Shown here: piece by piece, positions 1-8,306 of the stretch
Numbering within the stretch: the stretch's first letter is position 1
Layout: the number at the start of each line of letters is the position of its first letter
The notes under the pieces: generated by a model
The model's database searches: none
What the model was told of the DNA's origin: nothing
The model's input: only the letters and a program-made list of their open reading frames with translations
Position numbers and translations under genes: made by a program
NCBI GenBank assembly: GCA_016125285.1
Contig: WGMA01000004.1
Span: forward strand, 62,001-126,000
Reading direction: 5' to 3'
Source: Phycisphaera sp.
GTDB lineage: Bacteria > Planctomycetota > Phycisphaerae > Phycisphaerales > Zrk34
Length of the DNA stretch: 64,000 bases

Positions 1-45
1 CATGAAGGCGCAGTAGTCACCCGTGACGCGCGGCCGCCGACGCCT

Positions 46-51
46 TACCCT
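46..51 (+). promoter_or_regulatory. Possible -10 box for nadD
   Basis: TACCCT is followed by six bases and then the ATG of nadD. It is a weak match to TATAAT. It is listed because the same spacing recurs at many genes in this window. Confidence 0.3.
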
Positions 52-57
52 ACCGGC

Positions 58-699
58 ATGCTGGACCCCCGCCGCGCACACCGGCTGATCGTCTACGGAG
101 GCAGCTTCGATCCGCCGCACCGCGCGCACATCGAGCTGCCGCGCCAGGTCGCCGACGCGATCGGCGCCGACGGCGTGCTGTACGTGCCCGCGGGTCAGCC
201 GCCGCACAAGTCACGCTCGCTGACCGACGCCACGCACCGCCTCGCCATGCTGCGCGCCGCCCTGCGGGACGTCGACCGCGTGGCGATCGACACCGTCGAG
301 ATCGATCGCCACGACGTGACCTACACCGTCGAGACGCTGCAGCATCTGCGTGACACGCTGGGGGATGACATCGACCTGCGGCTGCTGATCGGCGCGGACA
401 TGGCCGCGTCTTTTTACGACTGGCGGGAGCCCCGCCGGATCCTGCGGCTCGCGGAGGTGGTCGTGGCGATGCGCCCGCCGTGGACGATGGCGAGCCTGCT
501 CGTCGAGTTGCCGGACGACCTGACGGACGACGAGCGGCGGGCGTGGTCCGAGCGGATCGTCGACACGCACGTCATCGACGTGTCGAGCACCGCCCTCCGC
601 ACGGCGCTGCGCGCGGGCGACTACGACGCGGCGACGATCCGAGACCACCTCGACCCCGCCGTGCTGGCCTACATCCGTGCGAACAATCTGTATAAGTGA
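58..699 (+). CDS. nadD: Nicotinate-nucleotide adenylyltransferase
   Basis: This cytoplasmic enzyme of NAD biosynthesis transfers AMP from ATP to nicotinate mononucleotide. The 213-residue protein has the nucleotidyltransferase motif GGSFDPPHRAHI near residues 15-26 and the C-terminal signature VSSTALR near residues 178-184. Its length is normal for NadD. The ATG at 58 has no Shine-Dalgarno sequence, but a TACCCT hexamer at 46-51 ends six bases upstream, which fits a leaderless mRNA. It stands alone here, and a hairpin-forming repeat begins at its stop codon. Confidence 0.95.
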   Translation: MLDPRRAHRLIVYGGSFDPPHRAHIELPRQVADAIGADGVLYVPAGQPPHKSRSLTDATHRLAMLRAALRDVDRVAIDTVEIDRHDVTYTVETLQHLRDTLGDDIDLRLLIGADMAASFYDWREPRRILRLAEVVVAMRPPWTMASLLVELPDDLTDDERRAWSERIVDTHVIDVSSTALRTALRAGDYDAATIRDHLDPAVLAYIRANNLYK

Positions 700-770
700 T
701 TTCGGATTACGGACCAGATTACGCCGTCAACAGCCTCAATCCGCAATCCGAAATCGCCAATCCGAAATCG
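698..770. repeat. AATCCGAAATC inverted-repeat element
   Basis: A 16-base arm at 698-713, starting on the nadD stop codon, is complementary to 740-755 with one mismatch. The core AATCCGAAATC occurs again at 759-769. The transcript could fold into a long hairpin between nadD and the converging tRNA gene. No T-run follows, so a terminator role is possible but not shown. The A+T-rich composition differs from the flanks. Confidence 0.7.
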
Positions 771-773
771 AAA

Positions 774-847
774 TACGCCCGGCAGGACTCGAACCTGCAA
801 CCTCCGGTTCCGAAGACCGGAGCTCTATCCAATTGAGCTACGGACGC
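774..847 (-). tRNA. tRNA-Arg (anticodon TCG)
   Basis: The reverse complement folds as a complete cloverleaf. The acceptor stem GCGTCCG pairs with CGGGCGT with G-T wobbles. The D-arm contains AGCTCAATTGGATAGAGC, the anticodon stem is CCGGT/ACCGG around the loop CTTCGGA, and the T-arm carries GGTTCGAGTCC. The anticodon TCG reads CGA and CGG arginine codons. CCA is not encoded. Confidence 0.95.
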
Positions 848-872
848 AGCTGCCCCGCATCGCGGGTGCGGC

Positions 873-878
873 ATTATA
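873..878 (-). promoter_or_regulatory. -10 box upstream of tRNA-Arg
   Basis: On the minus strand a perfect TATAAT lies 25 bases upstream of the tRNA 5' end, leaving a short leader for 5' processing. No good -35 is evident. The rest of 848-1132 shows nothing I can assign. Confidence 0.6.
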
Positions 879-1132
879 GCGATTGGTTCCACGCTCGCAT
901 CACCCCGCAGCCGGCAAGGTCAGAACCACCATTCTGCGTGTCAGAATGATTGGTCGCCGCACCTGAGCACTCAAATTGAGAGGCTCGGCGCTGTTTTCAC
1001 CGCGTCTATTGATGATTGCGTGCGTTGAACGCGGGTGTCGTCGCGTCGTGATCCATCTGGCACGGCCGTTGCGTTAAGTCCTCTCGAACCAAACGAAACA
1101 ACCGGCCAACGCCACCACCTTGGAGCAGCACG

Positions 1133-1531
1133 ATGATCCTTCTCGCAATCAATGATCCCGACACGCAAGCCATGCTGTACCGCGAGCTCGGCGACGCGGG
1201 CATCAACGTCTGGAACGTCAACGACGGCGAAGACCTGTGCAACGTGGCGCAGGACCTGAGCGGGCTCGTGGAGGTGGTCGTGGTCGACGCGCGGCTCTCG
1301 TCGCTCTGCGGCGCGGCGGTGGTCGCGAAGCTGCGCGCGGCGGGCCTGAACATGCCGGTGGTCGTGGTGATTCCCCAGAGCGAGTTGACGTTGCTCCGCG
1401 AGGCGCACCACGTGATCAGCGCCGGCGACCGACGCACGTTCTTTGTCGGCGAGCCCAACCGGCGCGGCGTCGGGCTGCAGTCGATCACGGCGATCATCCT
1501 CGGCGCCACGACCCTGCCCCGCAACAACTGA
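1133..1531 (+). CDS. Degenerate receiver-like protein
   Basis: This 132-residue protein has the alternating strand/helix layout of a response regulator receiver domain. There is an acidic pair N7-D8 after the first strand, a hydrophobic strand ending at D52 (VVVVDARLS), and another strand at VVVVIPQSE. The usual late Lys-Pro is absent, because the region reads FFVGEPNRRG. Phosphorylation at D52 is therefore uncertain and it may be a pseudo-receiver. A GGAG ribosome site lies just upstream of the ATG. It is monocistronic, with a hairpin downstream and no output domain. Confidence 0.6.
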   Translation: MILLAINDPDTQAMLYRELGDAGINVWNVNDGEDLCNVAQDLSGLVEVVVVDARLSSLCGAAVVAKLRAAGLNMPVVVVIPQSELTLLREAHHVISAGDRRTFFVGEPNRRGVGLQSITAIILGATTLPRNN

Positions 1532-1584
1532 CCGAACGACCAATTCCCGGGCGACTCATCCGCCCGTCATGCCTACCCTTATCG

Positions 1585-1622
1585 GCCACACGCCGCCCGC
1601 CACCCCTCGGGCGGCGTGTGGC
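1585..1622 (+). terminator. Strong hairpin after the receiver-like gene
   Basis: The 14-base arm at 1585-1598 (GCCACACGCCGCCC) pairs perfectly with 1609-1622 around a 10-base loop. No U-run follows, so this is a probable rather than classical intrinsic terminator. Confidence 0.55.
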
Positions 1623-1791
1623 TTGAGACGCTCAAAACACCGATGCAACAATCCCCCTTCCGCCGCGTTGACTACGGGACGTGGACGAAAAGAACAGGCC
1701 GCCTACAATAGATGCGTCGCGGCGGTGGGCACAACCGCGGCAGGCACGTGTTCAGGTTTGGAATCCATTCGGAGCGAGAGGTACCCCCGTG

Positions 1792-4700
1792 ATGAATACG
1801 CAGACGCGTTCGCCGCGTTGGCTTGTGTCGTTGTGTCCCTGCCTGATCGCCATCGCGGTGTGTCTGGCGCCGTCGCTGAACGCGACCGCCCGCGCCGCGA
1901 CCCCCGATGAAACCGCCAAGCAGATCCTCGCCGACACCGGCGTCAGGGGCGGCTTTGTGGTGCACGTCGGCTGCGGCGACGGCAAGCTGACCGCGGCGCT
2001 GCGCGTCAACGACAGCTACCAGGTGCAGGGCCTCGACCGCGACGCGAAGAACGTCGACGCGGCGCGGCGGTACGTCCACTCGCTCGGCGTGTACGGCGAC
2101 GTGTGCATCGACCGCATGACCACCGACACGCTGCCCTACGCCGACAACCTCGTGAACCTGCTCGTCGTCGAGGACGATTCGATCAAGCTCGCGGACATCG
2201 AGCGCGTGCTCACCCCGCTGGGCGCGGCTTACGTGAAGAAGAACGGCGCGTGGAAGAAGATCACGAAGGCCTGGCCGAAGGAAATCGACGAGTGGACGCA
2301 CTACCTGCACGACCCGTCGAACAACGCGGTGGCGCACGACACGAAGGTCGGTCCGCCGCGTCACCTGCAGTGGCAGGGCAACCCGAGCTGGTCGCGTCAC
2401 CACGACCGCATGGCGTCGATGAGCGCGCTGGTCACCGCGAAGGGCCGCATGTTCTACGTCATGGACGAGGGCTCGCGGGTGACGATCGAGACGCCGTCGC
2501 ACTGGGTGCTGACCGCGCGGGACGCGTTCAACGGCACGATCCTCTGGAAGCGTGACATCCCCGACTGGCACGAGCACATGTGGCCGTTGAAGAGCGGCCC
2601 GACGCAGCTGACGCGTCGCCTCGTCGCGGTGGGCGACCGCGTGTTCATCACGCTCGGCATCGACGCCCCGCTCACGTGCCTCGACGCCGCGACGGGCAAG
2701 ACCGTCCAGACCTACGACCGCACGACCGCCACGGAGGAGATCATCGTCGAGGGCGACACGGCGTTCGCGCTGGTGCGCGACGGCAAGTGGGAGCTCGAGG
2801 ACTACCTGCCGCAGCAGGCAACGGTGGGCGACCAGGGCATCGTCGGCAAGACCGAACACTGGAACGCCAAGCCGCGGCACATCGTCGCGCTCGACGTGGA
2901 GTCCGGCCTGATCCGCTGGCAGCACGACTCGAAGGTCGCGCCGCTGACGCTCGCCGCCGACGCCGACCGCGTGTACTTCCACGACGGTGAATCGAAGGTC
3001 GTGTGCCTCGACCGCAAGACCGGCGAGGTCGCGTGGAGCCAGGAGGGCAGCACAAAGGACGCGTACACGTTCAACTTCGGGCCGAAGGTCGTGCTGCACG
3101 GCGACGTCGTGCTGTTCGCCGGCGGCGACCGCAAGATGCACGGTTACGACGCGGCGACCGGCAAGGAGCTGTGGTCGGCGCCGCACGAGCGCGGCGGGTA
3201 TCAGTCGCCCGAGGACCTGCTGGTGATCGACGGCAAGGTGTGGTCCGCGGCGACGACGAGCGGCAAGGACAACGGCGAGTGGACCGGCCGCGACGTGAAG
3301 ACCGGCGAGGTGAAGGTGCAGTTCCCGCCGAACGTCGACACGTACTGGTTCCACCACCGCTGCTACATCGCCAAGGCGACGGACAACTACCTGATGCCGT
3401 CACGCACGGGCATCGAGTTCGTCGACTTCCGCAAGGAAGACTGGCAGATCCACCACTGGGTCCGCGGCGGGTGCCTTTACGGCGTGCTGCCGGCCAACGG
3501 TTTCACCTACGCCCCGCCGCACGACTGCGCGTGCTTCCCCGAAGCGAAGCTGTATGGCTTCAACGCCCTGCTGGCCGACAGCGAAGACAGCTGCCGCCAC
3601 TACGACCCCGACAAGGTTGACGGCAACCGCGTGGAGAAGGGCCCGGCGTTCGACTCGCTGGCCGACCAGCCTGAAGCCTCGCACGACGGTGACTGGCCGA
3701 CGTTCCGCGGCGACTTCGCACGCAGCGGCCACTCGCCCGACCCCGTGCCCGCGAATCTCAAGGCGTCGTGGCGTGCGCAGCTCGGCGGACGGCTCAGCGC
3801 GCCGGTGGTCGCCGGCGGACGCGTCTACATCTCGCAGATCGACGCGCACACCGTGCACGCGCTCGACGCCGACACCGGCAAGCCGATCTGGGCGTTCACC
3901 GCCGGCGGCCGCGTCGACTCGCCGCCGACCGTCTACAAGGGCACGCTGCTGTTCGGCTCGGCCGATGGCTGGGTGTACTGCGTGCGGGCGTCGGACGGCG
4001 TGCTGGCCTGGCGGTTCCGCGCCGCGCCGAAGGACCTGCGCATCATGGCCATGGAGCAGGTCGAGTCGATCTGGCCCGTCCACGGCAGCATCCTCATCAA
4101 GGACGACGCGGCGTACTTCGTCGCCGGCCGCTCCGTCTTCCTCGACGGCGGCATCACGATGTTCAAGCTCGACCCGACCGACGGCGAGATCCTCTCCAGG
4201 CAGCAGATGGACGACAAGGACCCGGCGACGGGCAAGAACCTCCAGACGCTGACGCAGACGCTGCAGGGCCCCGCGGGTCTGGCCGACGTGCTGTCCTGCG
4301 ACGGCAACTTCATCTACATGCGGTCGCAGAAGTTCGACTTCGAGGGCAAGCGCGAGGGCATCGGCCCGGTGTCGGGCGATCCGGCCAAGCAGGGCGCCGA
4401 CCAGCGCGGCGAGGGCGTGCACCTCTACGCCCCGATGGGCTACCTCGACGACAGCTACTTCCACCGCGCGTACTGGATCTACGGCAAGAACTTCGCCGGC
4501 GGACACAGCGGCTACTTCCAGGCGGGCAAGAACGCCCCCGCCGGGCGCATCCTCGTCAACGACGGGACCAACATCTACGGCTACGGCCGCAAGCCCGAGT
4601 ACCTCAAGTGGACCACGGTGCTCGAGCACCAGCTGTTCGCGGCGCCGAAGGATCAGCCCGAGATCGCGCCGATCACGCAGGCCGACCGGCGCGGCAGCGC

Positions 4701-5787
4701 GTACGGCAACCCCACCGATTCGCCGACGATCCAGTTCACCAACAACCCCGGCGTCGATCCCACGCGGAAGCCGCTGAGCGTCGAGGCGTGGATCAAGGCG
4801 GACAAGCAGGACGGCGTGGTCGTCTCGCGCGGCGGGCCGCGCAGCGGGTACGCGCTGGTGATCATCAAGGGCGTGCCGCGGTTCGTCGTCCGCATCGACG
4901 AGAACATCGTCGTCACCGCGGAAGCCAGGGAGAAGATCGGCAAGCAGTGGGCGCACCTCGCCGGCGTGCTCACCGCCGACCGCAAGCTGCAGATCTACGT
5001 CGACGGCCAACTCGCCGGCAGCGACGAGGTCCCCGAGCTGATCAACACCGAGCCCAAGCAGGCGATGGAGATCGGCTCGGACGACGGCGGCACGGTCGGG
5101 ACCGATTACCAGAGCCCGTTCACGTTCAACGGCCTGATCGACGAGGTGCGTGTCTACGAGGGCGCGCTGACGGCGGAGGACGTGACGCGTCACTACAGCG
5201 GCGGCCCGGCCGACGCGTCGACCGCGAAGCTGCTCGTCAACTGCACATTCGACGACGGCAAGGCGACCGACAGCTCGGGCAACAAGAACGACGGCAAGGT
5301 CTCCGGCGCAGAGCCCCAGCCGGGCAAGGTCGGCCAGGCGATGCGCTTCGGCGATGCGCCCCAGCCCGGCGCCAAGCCCGCCCCGAAGCCGAAGGCCAAA
5401 GCGGCAAACGCCAAGGCCAAGGGCAAGGCGCAACCCAAGTACAACGTGACCCACTCGTGGAACCAGGACGTGCCGCTCTACGCCACGGCGATGACCGTCG
5501 CGGCCGACACGCTGCTCGTCGCCGGGCCGGAGGACAGCGTCAACGAGTCCGAGGCGTTCGCCCGCTACCGCGAGCAGGAGATCAAGGACAAGCTCGCGCA
5601 GCTCGACGCGGCGTTGCGCGGCGAGCACGGCGCGAAGCTGCTGAGCGTCGACACCGCCACCGGCAAGACGCGCGGCGAGTTCAAGCTCGACACGCTGCCG
5701 GTCTGGGACGGCATGGCCGCGGCGCACGGCAAGGTCTACGTGGCGTTGAAGGACGGGTCGATCGTCTGCCTGACGGGCAACGAGTAA
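1792..5787 (+). CDS. Secreted methyltransferase-like / PQQ propeller / LamG protein
   Basis: This is a predicted exported giant of 1331 residues. The ATG at 1792 is preferred because it opens directly into a signal peptide (residues 1 to about 35, ending ATARA) and follows an AGAGG-like ribosome site. Longer in-frame starts upstream would bury the signal. Residues about 50-150 resemble a class I methyltransferase with the glycine motif HVGCGDG at 58-64. Residues about 190-950 contain PQQ/BamB-like propeller blades such as ALDADTGKPIW and CLDRKTGEVAW. Residues about 985-1140 form a LamG/concanavalin-like domain (LSVEAWIKADKQ, FNGLIDEVRVYEGAL). A Lys-Ala-Pro-rich linker and a last propeller-like blade follow. 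The substrate is unknown, and a secreted methyltransferase may have lost catalysis. Confidence 0.8.
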   Translation: MNTQTRSPRWLVSLCPCLIAIAVCLAPSLNATARAATPDETAKQILADTGVRGGFVVHVGCGDGKLTAALRVNDSYQVQGLDRDAKNVDAARRYVHSLGVYGDVCIDRMTTDTLPYADNLVNLLVVEDDSIKLADIERVLTPLGAAYVKKNGAWKKITKAWPKEIDEWTHYLHDPSNNAVAHDTKVGPPRHLQWQGNPSWSRHHDRMASMSALVTAKGRMFYVMDEGSRVTIETPSHWVLTARDAFNGTILWKRDIPDWHEHMWPLKSGPTQLTRRLVAVGDRVFITLGIDAPLTCLDAATGKTVQTYDRTTATEEIIVEGDTAFALVRDGKWELEDYLPQQATVGDQGIVGKTEHWNAKPRHIVALDVESGLIRWQHDSKVAPLTLAADADRVYFHDGESKVVCLDRKTGEVAWSQEGSTKDAYTFNFGPKVVLHGDVVLFAGGDRKMHGYDAATGKELWSAPHERGGYQSPEDLLVIDGKVWSAATTSGKDNGEWTGRDVKTGEVKVQFPPNVDTYWFHHRCYIAKATDNYLMPSRTGIEFVDFRKEDWQIHHWVRGGCLYGVLPANGFTYAPPHDCACFPEAKLYGFNALLADSEDSCRHYDPDKVDGNRVEKGPAFDSLADQPEASHDGDWPTFRGDFARSGHSPDPVPANLKASWRAQLGGRLSAPVVAGGRVYISQIDAHTVHALDADTGKPIWAFTAGGRVDSPPTVYKGTLLFGSADGWVYCVRASDGVLAWRFRAAPKDLRIMAMEQVESIWPVHGSILIKDDAAYFVAGRSVFLDGGITMFKLDPTDGEILSRQQMDDKDPATGKNLQTLTQTLQGPAGLADVLSCDGNFIYMRSQKFDFEGKREGIGPVSGDPAKQGADQRGEGVHLYAPMGYLDDSYFHRAYWIYGKNFAGGHSGYFQAGKNAPAGRILVNDGTNIYGYGRKPEYLKWTTVLEHQLFAAPKDQPEIAPITQADRRGSAYGNPTDSPTIQFTNNPGVDPTRKPLSVEAWIKADKQDGVVVSRGGPRSGYALVIIKGVPRFVVRIDENIVVTAEAREKIGKQWAHLAGVLTADRKLQIYVDGQLAGSDEVPELINTEPKQAMEIGSDDGGTVGTDYQSPFTFNGLIDEVRVYEGALTAEDVTRHYSGGPADASTAKLLVNCTFDDGKATDSSGNKNDGKVSGAEPQPGKVGQAMRFGDAPQPGAKPAPKPKAKAANAKAKGKAQPKYNVTHSWNQDVPLYATAMTVAADTLLVAGPEDSVNESEAFARYREQEIKDKLAQLDAALRGEHGAKLLSVDTATGKTRGEFKLDTLPVWDGMAAAHGKVYVALKDGSIVCLTGNE

Positions 5788-5814
5788 GCCGCATCGCCAA
5801 CCGCGAGTCACACG

Positions 5815-5852
5815 AACGCGTCGCCGACGTCCCCCGTCGGCGACGCGTTTTT
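5815..5852 (+). terminator. Intrinsic terminator
   Basis: A perfect 15-bp stem (5815-5829 with 5835-5849) encloses a five-base loop, and a T-run ends at 5852. It terminates the giant PQQ gene just before the end of the converging pseudopilin gene. Confidence 0.9.
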
Positions 5853-5856
5853 CATG

Positions 5857-6609
5857 TCACTTCCACGTGTGCTTCGGGTCGAGGTGCAGCGGGTTGGTGC
5901 GGATGTTGTAACGGGCCTCGGCGACCTGCGTCCGCTCGACGTGCTGGTCGGCGTAGAGGAAGTTCAGCGTGTCGGTGTGCCACCAGTCCGTGCGGATGTC
6001 CCACGGATTGACGTGCAGCAGGTCCTTCGGGTCGGTGCGCGCCCACGTCCAGCCGTTGAGCACGTGCCAGCCCTCGGACATCGTCGCCAGGGTCGACGGC
6101 ACCTTCACGTCGTCGTCGCTCAGCACGCGGTGCCGCCACCACGACACGCCGTACGCCACCTGCTCCGAGTGCATGTAGCTGCTGGCGTCGAAGTCGGGGT
6201 GGACGTTGTAGTCCCACCACGCGTAGTTCTCCGGCGTCTCGTCCGACGGGCAGACCCAGATCGTCTTGTCGCGCAGGTAGTGCAGGTTCCAATACTGCTG
6301 CTGCGGAGGCACGCCGTAACCCCGCGCGCCGCCCGGGCCCCAGCCGGTGTACTGCGGGTGATCCACGATCGACACGGGCTTCGGGATGCCGTACGGATAC
6401 ACGCCGCTGAAGTCGTTGAGGTACATCTGCTGCGACATGGAGATCGTCCGCATGTTCGTCCCGCAGACGATCGCCCGGCCGGTCTCGCGTGCGTTGCGCA
6501 GCGACGGCAGCAGGATCGCGATCAGCAACGCGATGATGGCGACGACGACCAGGAGTTCGATCAGCGTAAACGCGCGAACCCGACGGCGGGAAGGACGGAG
6601 TGAGATCAT
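5857..6609 (-). CDS. Type II secretion-like pseudopilin
   Basis: This 250-residue protein carries a class III prepilin signal: basic residues, then [20 protein letters not shown] and a long hydrophobic helix. The start at 6609 was chosen because it places this signal at residues 1-40. Alanine replaces the glycine usual before the cleavage-site phenylalanine, as is common in Phycisphaerae. Near the C-terminus HTDTLNFLYADQ resembles the H-X9-DG signature of planctomycete DUF1559-type proteins, with Q in place of G. TACTAT and TATAAG boxes near 6655-6663 may serve as its promoter. The role is likely in an envelope pseudopilus; the cargo is unknown. Confidence 0.8.
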   Translation of the reverse strand: MISLRPSRRRVRAFTLIELLVVVAIIALLIAILLPSLRNARETGRAIVCGTNMRTISMSQQMYLNDFSGVYPYGIPKPVSIVDHPQYTGWGPGGARGYGVPPQQQYWNLHYLRDKTIWVCPSDETPENYAWWDYNVHPDFDASSYMHSEQVAYGVSWWRHRVLSDDDVKVPSTLATMSEGWHVLNGWTWARTDPKDLLHVNPWDIRTDWWHTDTLNFLYADQHVERTQVAEARYNIRTNPLHLDPKHTWK

Positions 6610-6742
6610 GTTTGTGCCCAAACTGTGTAACTTTGAAACGTCTCGGCTGAAACGCTTATAGTAGGCTAATGGCACGGGCCACCCGGCACCAGAGCCCCGG
6701 GCAGATTCACGAAATGTCTTAGCGGCTCGATACGAACGCCCC

Positions 6743-7372
6743 ATGCACACACTGCTCCAACAACTCGGCATCGACACGCTGCTGCGGCACGGCGGGTGGG
6801 TGCTGGCGGTAATCTTCGCGCTGTCGATCCTCGGCTGGGCGCTGGTGGCGTGGAAGTGGTTGGCGCTGCGCGTCGAGCGGCGCGGCGGGCGGCACTGGCC
6901 GCAGCGCGTCGTCGACCTGCTCCGCGAGCGTCAGCTGGCCGACGCGATCGCGCTGTGCCGCGAGCACCCGACGATGGTCGGCCGCCTGCTGCTCGAAAGC
7001 CTCACGTGCCGCGAGCCGCAGCGGGCGTGGTTCGAGGAGCGGCTCGCGCCGGTGATCGACGCCGAGGCCGAGCAGGCGCACCGCGGCATCCGCCTCGTCG
7101 GCATGCTGGCCGTGATCGCCCCGCTGCTCGGCCTGCTCGGCACGGTGCTCGGCATGATGCAGAGCTTCGACGTCATCAACGTGCACGGCGCCAAGGACCC
7201 GGCCCTGCTCGCCGACGGCATCGGTCAGGCGCTGCTGACCACGCAGGCCGGCCTGCTCGTCGCCCTGCCGCTGCTGCTGCTCCACCGCGTGCTGCTCTCC
7301 AACGCCAGACAACTCGAAAACCACGCGCGGCTCTACGTCAAAAAGGTCGAGACGATCCTCTGCCATGACTGA
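6743..7372 (+). CDS. exbB: MotA/TolQ/ExbB proton channel protein
   Basis: This 209-residue inner-membrane protein has the ExbB/TolQ topology: one helix near residues 18-40, a long cytoplasmic region, then paired helices near 118-142 (GMLAVIAPLLGLLGTVLGMM) and 165-188. It would form the proton channel that powers TonB-like or TolA-like transducers together with the ExbD-like product encoded 35 bases downstream. No TonB or TolA gene is near, so its partner must lie elsewhere. It starts 133 bases from the divergent pseudopilin start. Confidence 0.9.
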   Translation: MHTLLQQLGIDTLLRHGGWVLAVIFALSILGWALVAWKWLALRVERRGGRHWPQRVVDLLRERQLADAIALCREHPTMVGRLLLESLTCREPQRAWFEERLAPVIDAEAEQAHRGIRLVGMLAVIAPLLGLLGTVLGMMQSFDVINVHGAKDPALLADGIGQALLTTQAGLLVALPLLLLHRVLLSNARQLENHARLYVKKVETILCHD

Positions 7373-7383
7373 TTGGTTCGCGT

Positions 7384-7400
7384 GCCAAGCCGCAAGCGGC
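7384..7400. repeat. GCCGCAAGCGGC hairpin repeat, copy 1
   Basis: The 17-mer GCCAAGCCGCAAGCGGC between exbB and exbD occurs again at 33835-33851. Its core GCCGC-AA-GCGGC can form a tight hairpin. Confidence 0.6.
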
Positions 7401-7407
7401 GTCTGCC

Positions 7408-7833
7408 ATGTTCAAGTCGATGCGTAAATCCCGCAAGAACGACAGCCGATCCGCGGCGACGGTGAACCTTGCGCCGCTGATCGACATGGTGTTCATCCTG
7501 CTGATCTTTTTTCTCGTGACGACGACGTTCATCAAGGACACGGGCGTGGAGGTGACGCGAGCGACCGCCGCGGCCGCGACGCCGCTGGCGCCCGACGCGT
7601 TGCGGATCAGCATCGCCCGGTCCGGCGCGATCTACACCGAGGGCGACCGCGTCGACCTCGACACGCTCGAGCAGTCTGTGCGTCGCTTTCTCAGCGACCG
7701 TCCGCACGGCGCGGTGATCGTGATCGCCGACAAGGACGCGCCGTCGGGCGGCGTGGTGGATGTGATGGACGCCGCCAAGCGCGCCGGCGCCGCGCACGTG
7801 AGCCTTGCCGCCGACCTGCCAACCAACCGCTGA
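7408..7833 (+). CDS. exbD: ExbD/TolR-like biopolymer transport protein
   Basis: This 141-residue protein has an N-terminal cytoplasmic tail, one membrane helix (IDMVFILLIFFLVTTTF, residues about 26-43) with the conserved Asp of ExbD/TolR (LAPLIDMVF), and a periplasmic domain. The Asp is the proton-coupling residue in this family. It follows exbB by 35 bases in an apparent two-gene operon. No ribosome site is obvious, and a short hairpin repeat lies in the spacer. Confidence 0.88.
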   Translation: MFKSMRKSRKNDSRSAATVNLAPLIDMVFILLIFFLVTTTFIKDTGVEVTRATAAAATPLAPDALRISIARSGAIYTEGDRVDLDTLEQSVRRFLSDRPHGAVIVIADKDAPSGGVVDVMDAAKRAGAAHVSLAADLPTNR

Positions 7834-7894
7834 CAGGTCGGCGGTGGCTGCCCCGACACGACGGCGGCGCGCCCGGCACGCCCATCCCATCGCG

Positions 7895-8134
7895 TCAGTC
7901 GCTCGGCGGGAAGATGTAGCCCCAGCCCGCGTCGATCTCGCTTTGCGGGACCTCTTCGCGCGAACGCGGCACCATCGGCATATCGACCGGACGCCGCGGC
8001 GGCTCGGACTGTACGTGGATGGTGTTCCCGCACGGCTGACACCGCACGACCTTGCCGATGAATGCCTCCGGCACGGCGTGCTTCTGACCGCAATGCGGAC
8101 ATCGGAACTTGAACACAGATGGAACGTTGATCAT
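7895..8134 (-). CDS. Small zinc-ribbon protein, paralogue 1
   Basis: This 79-residue protein has an N-terminal zinc ribbon of the MJ0042-like type: FRCPHCGQKHAVP followed by VVRCQPCGNTIHV, giving two CxxC pairs. A variable linker leads to the C-terminal tail GWGYIFPPSD. The ATG at 8134 is preferred over an upstream in-frame start because GAGGG precedes it at good spacing. A paralogue with the same ribbon and the tail GFGYIFPPID lies at 9862-10125, on the other side of the sulfatase gene. The function is unknown; it could bind nucleic acid or a protein partner. Confidence 0.8.
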   Translation of the reverse strand: MINVPSVFKFRCPHCGQKHAVPEAFIGKVVRCQPCGNTIHVQSEPPRRPVDMPMVPRSREEVPQSEIDAGWGYIFPPSD

Positions 8135-8306
8135 GGCACTACACCCTCGAACGAGGAACACAACAAGAAGTGCGGCCCCACATCATCGGGCCAACAAATA
8201 CTAGGCGGGTTTTCCGCATTCCTCTAAAAGCGCAGCGGAAAAACACCAACAATCGCGAAATCACAACCCGGCCTAACGGAATTGGCGACGCGCCGTCGCG
8301 CGACGT

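Noticed and set aside
1-3. CAT at the left edge as the start codon of a minus-strand gene
   Set aside because: The gene would lie wholly outside the window, and the ribosome site is not clear.
3400-5811. An 803-codon minus-strand frame opposite the giant PQQ gene
   Set aside because: It has no ribosome site, no recognisable domain, and a low-complexity Arg/Val/Leu composition. It is the shadow of a well-supported gene.
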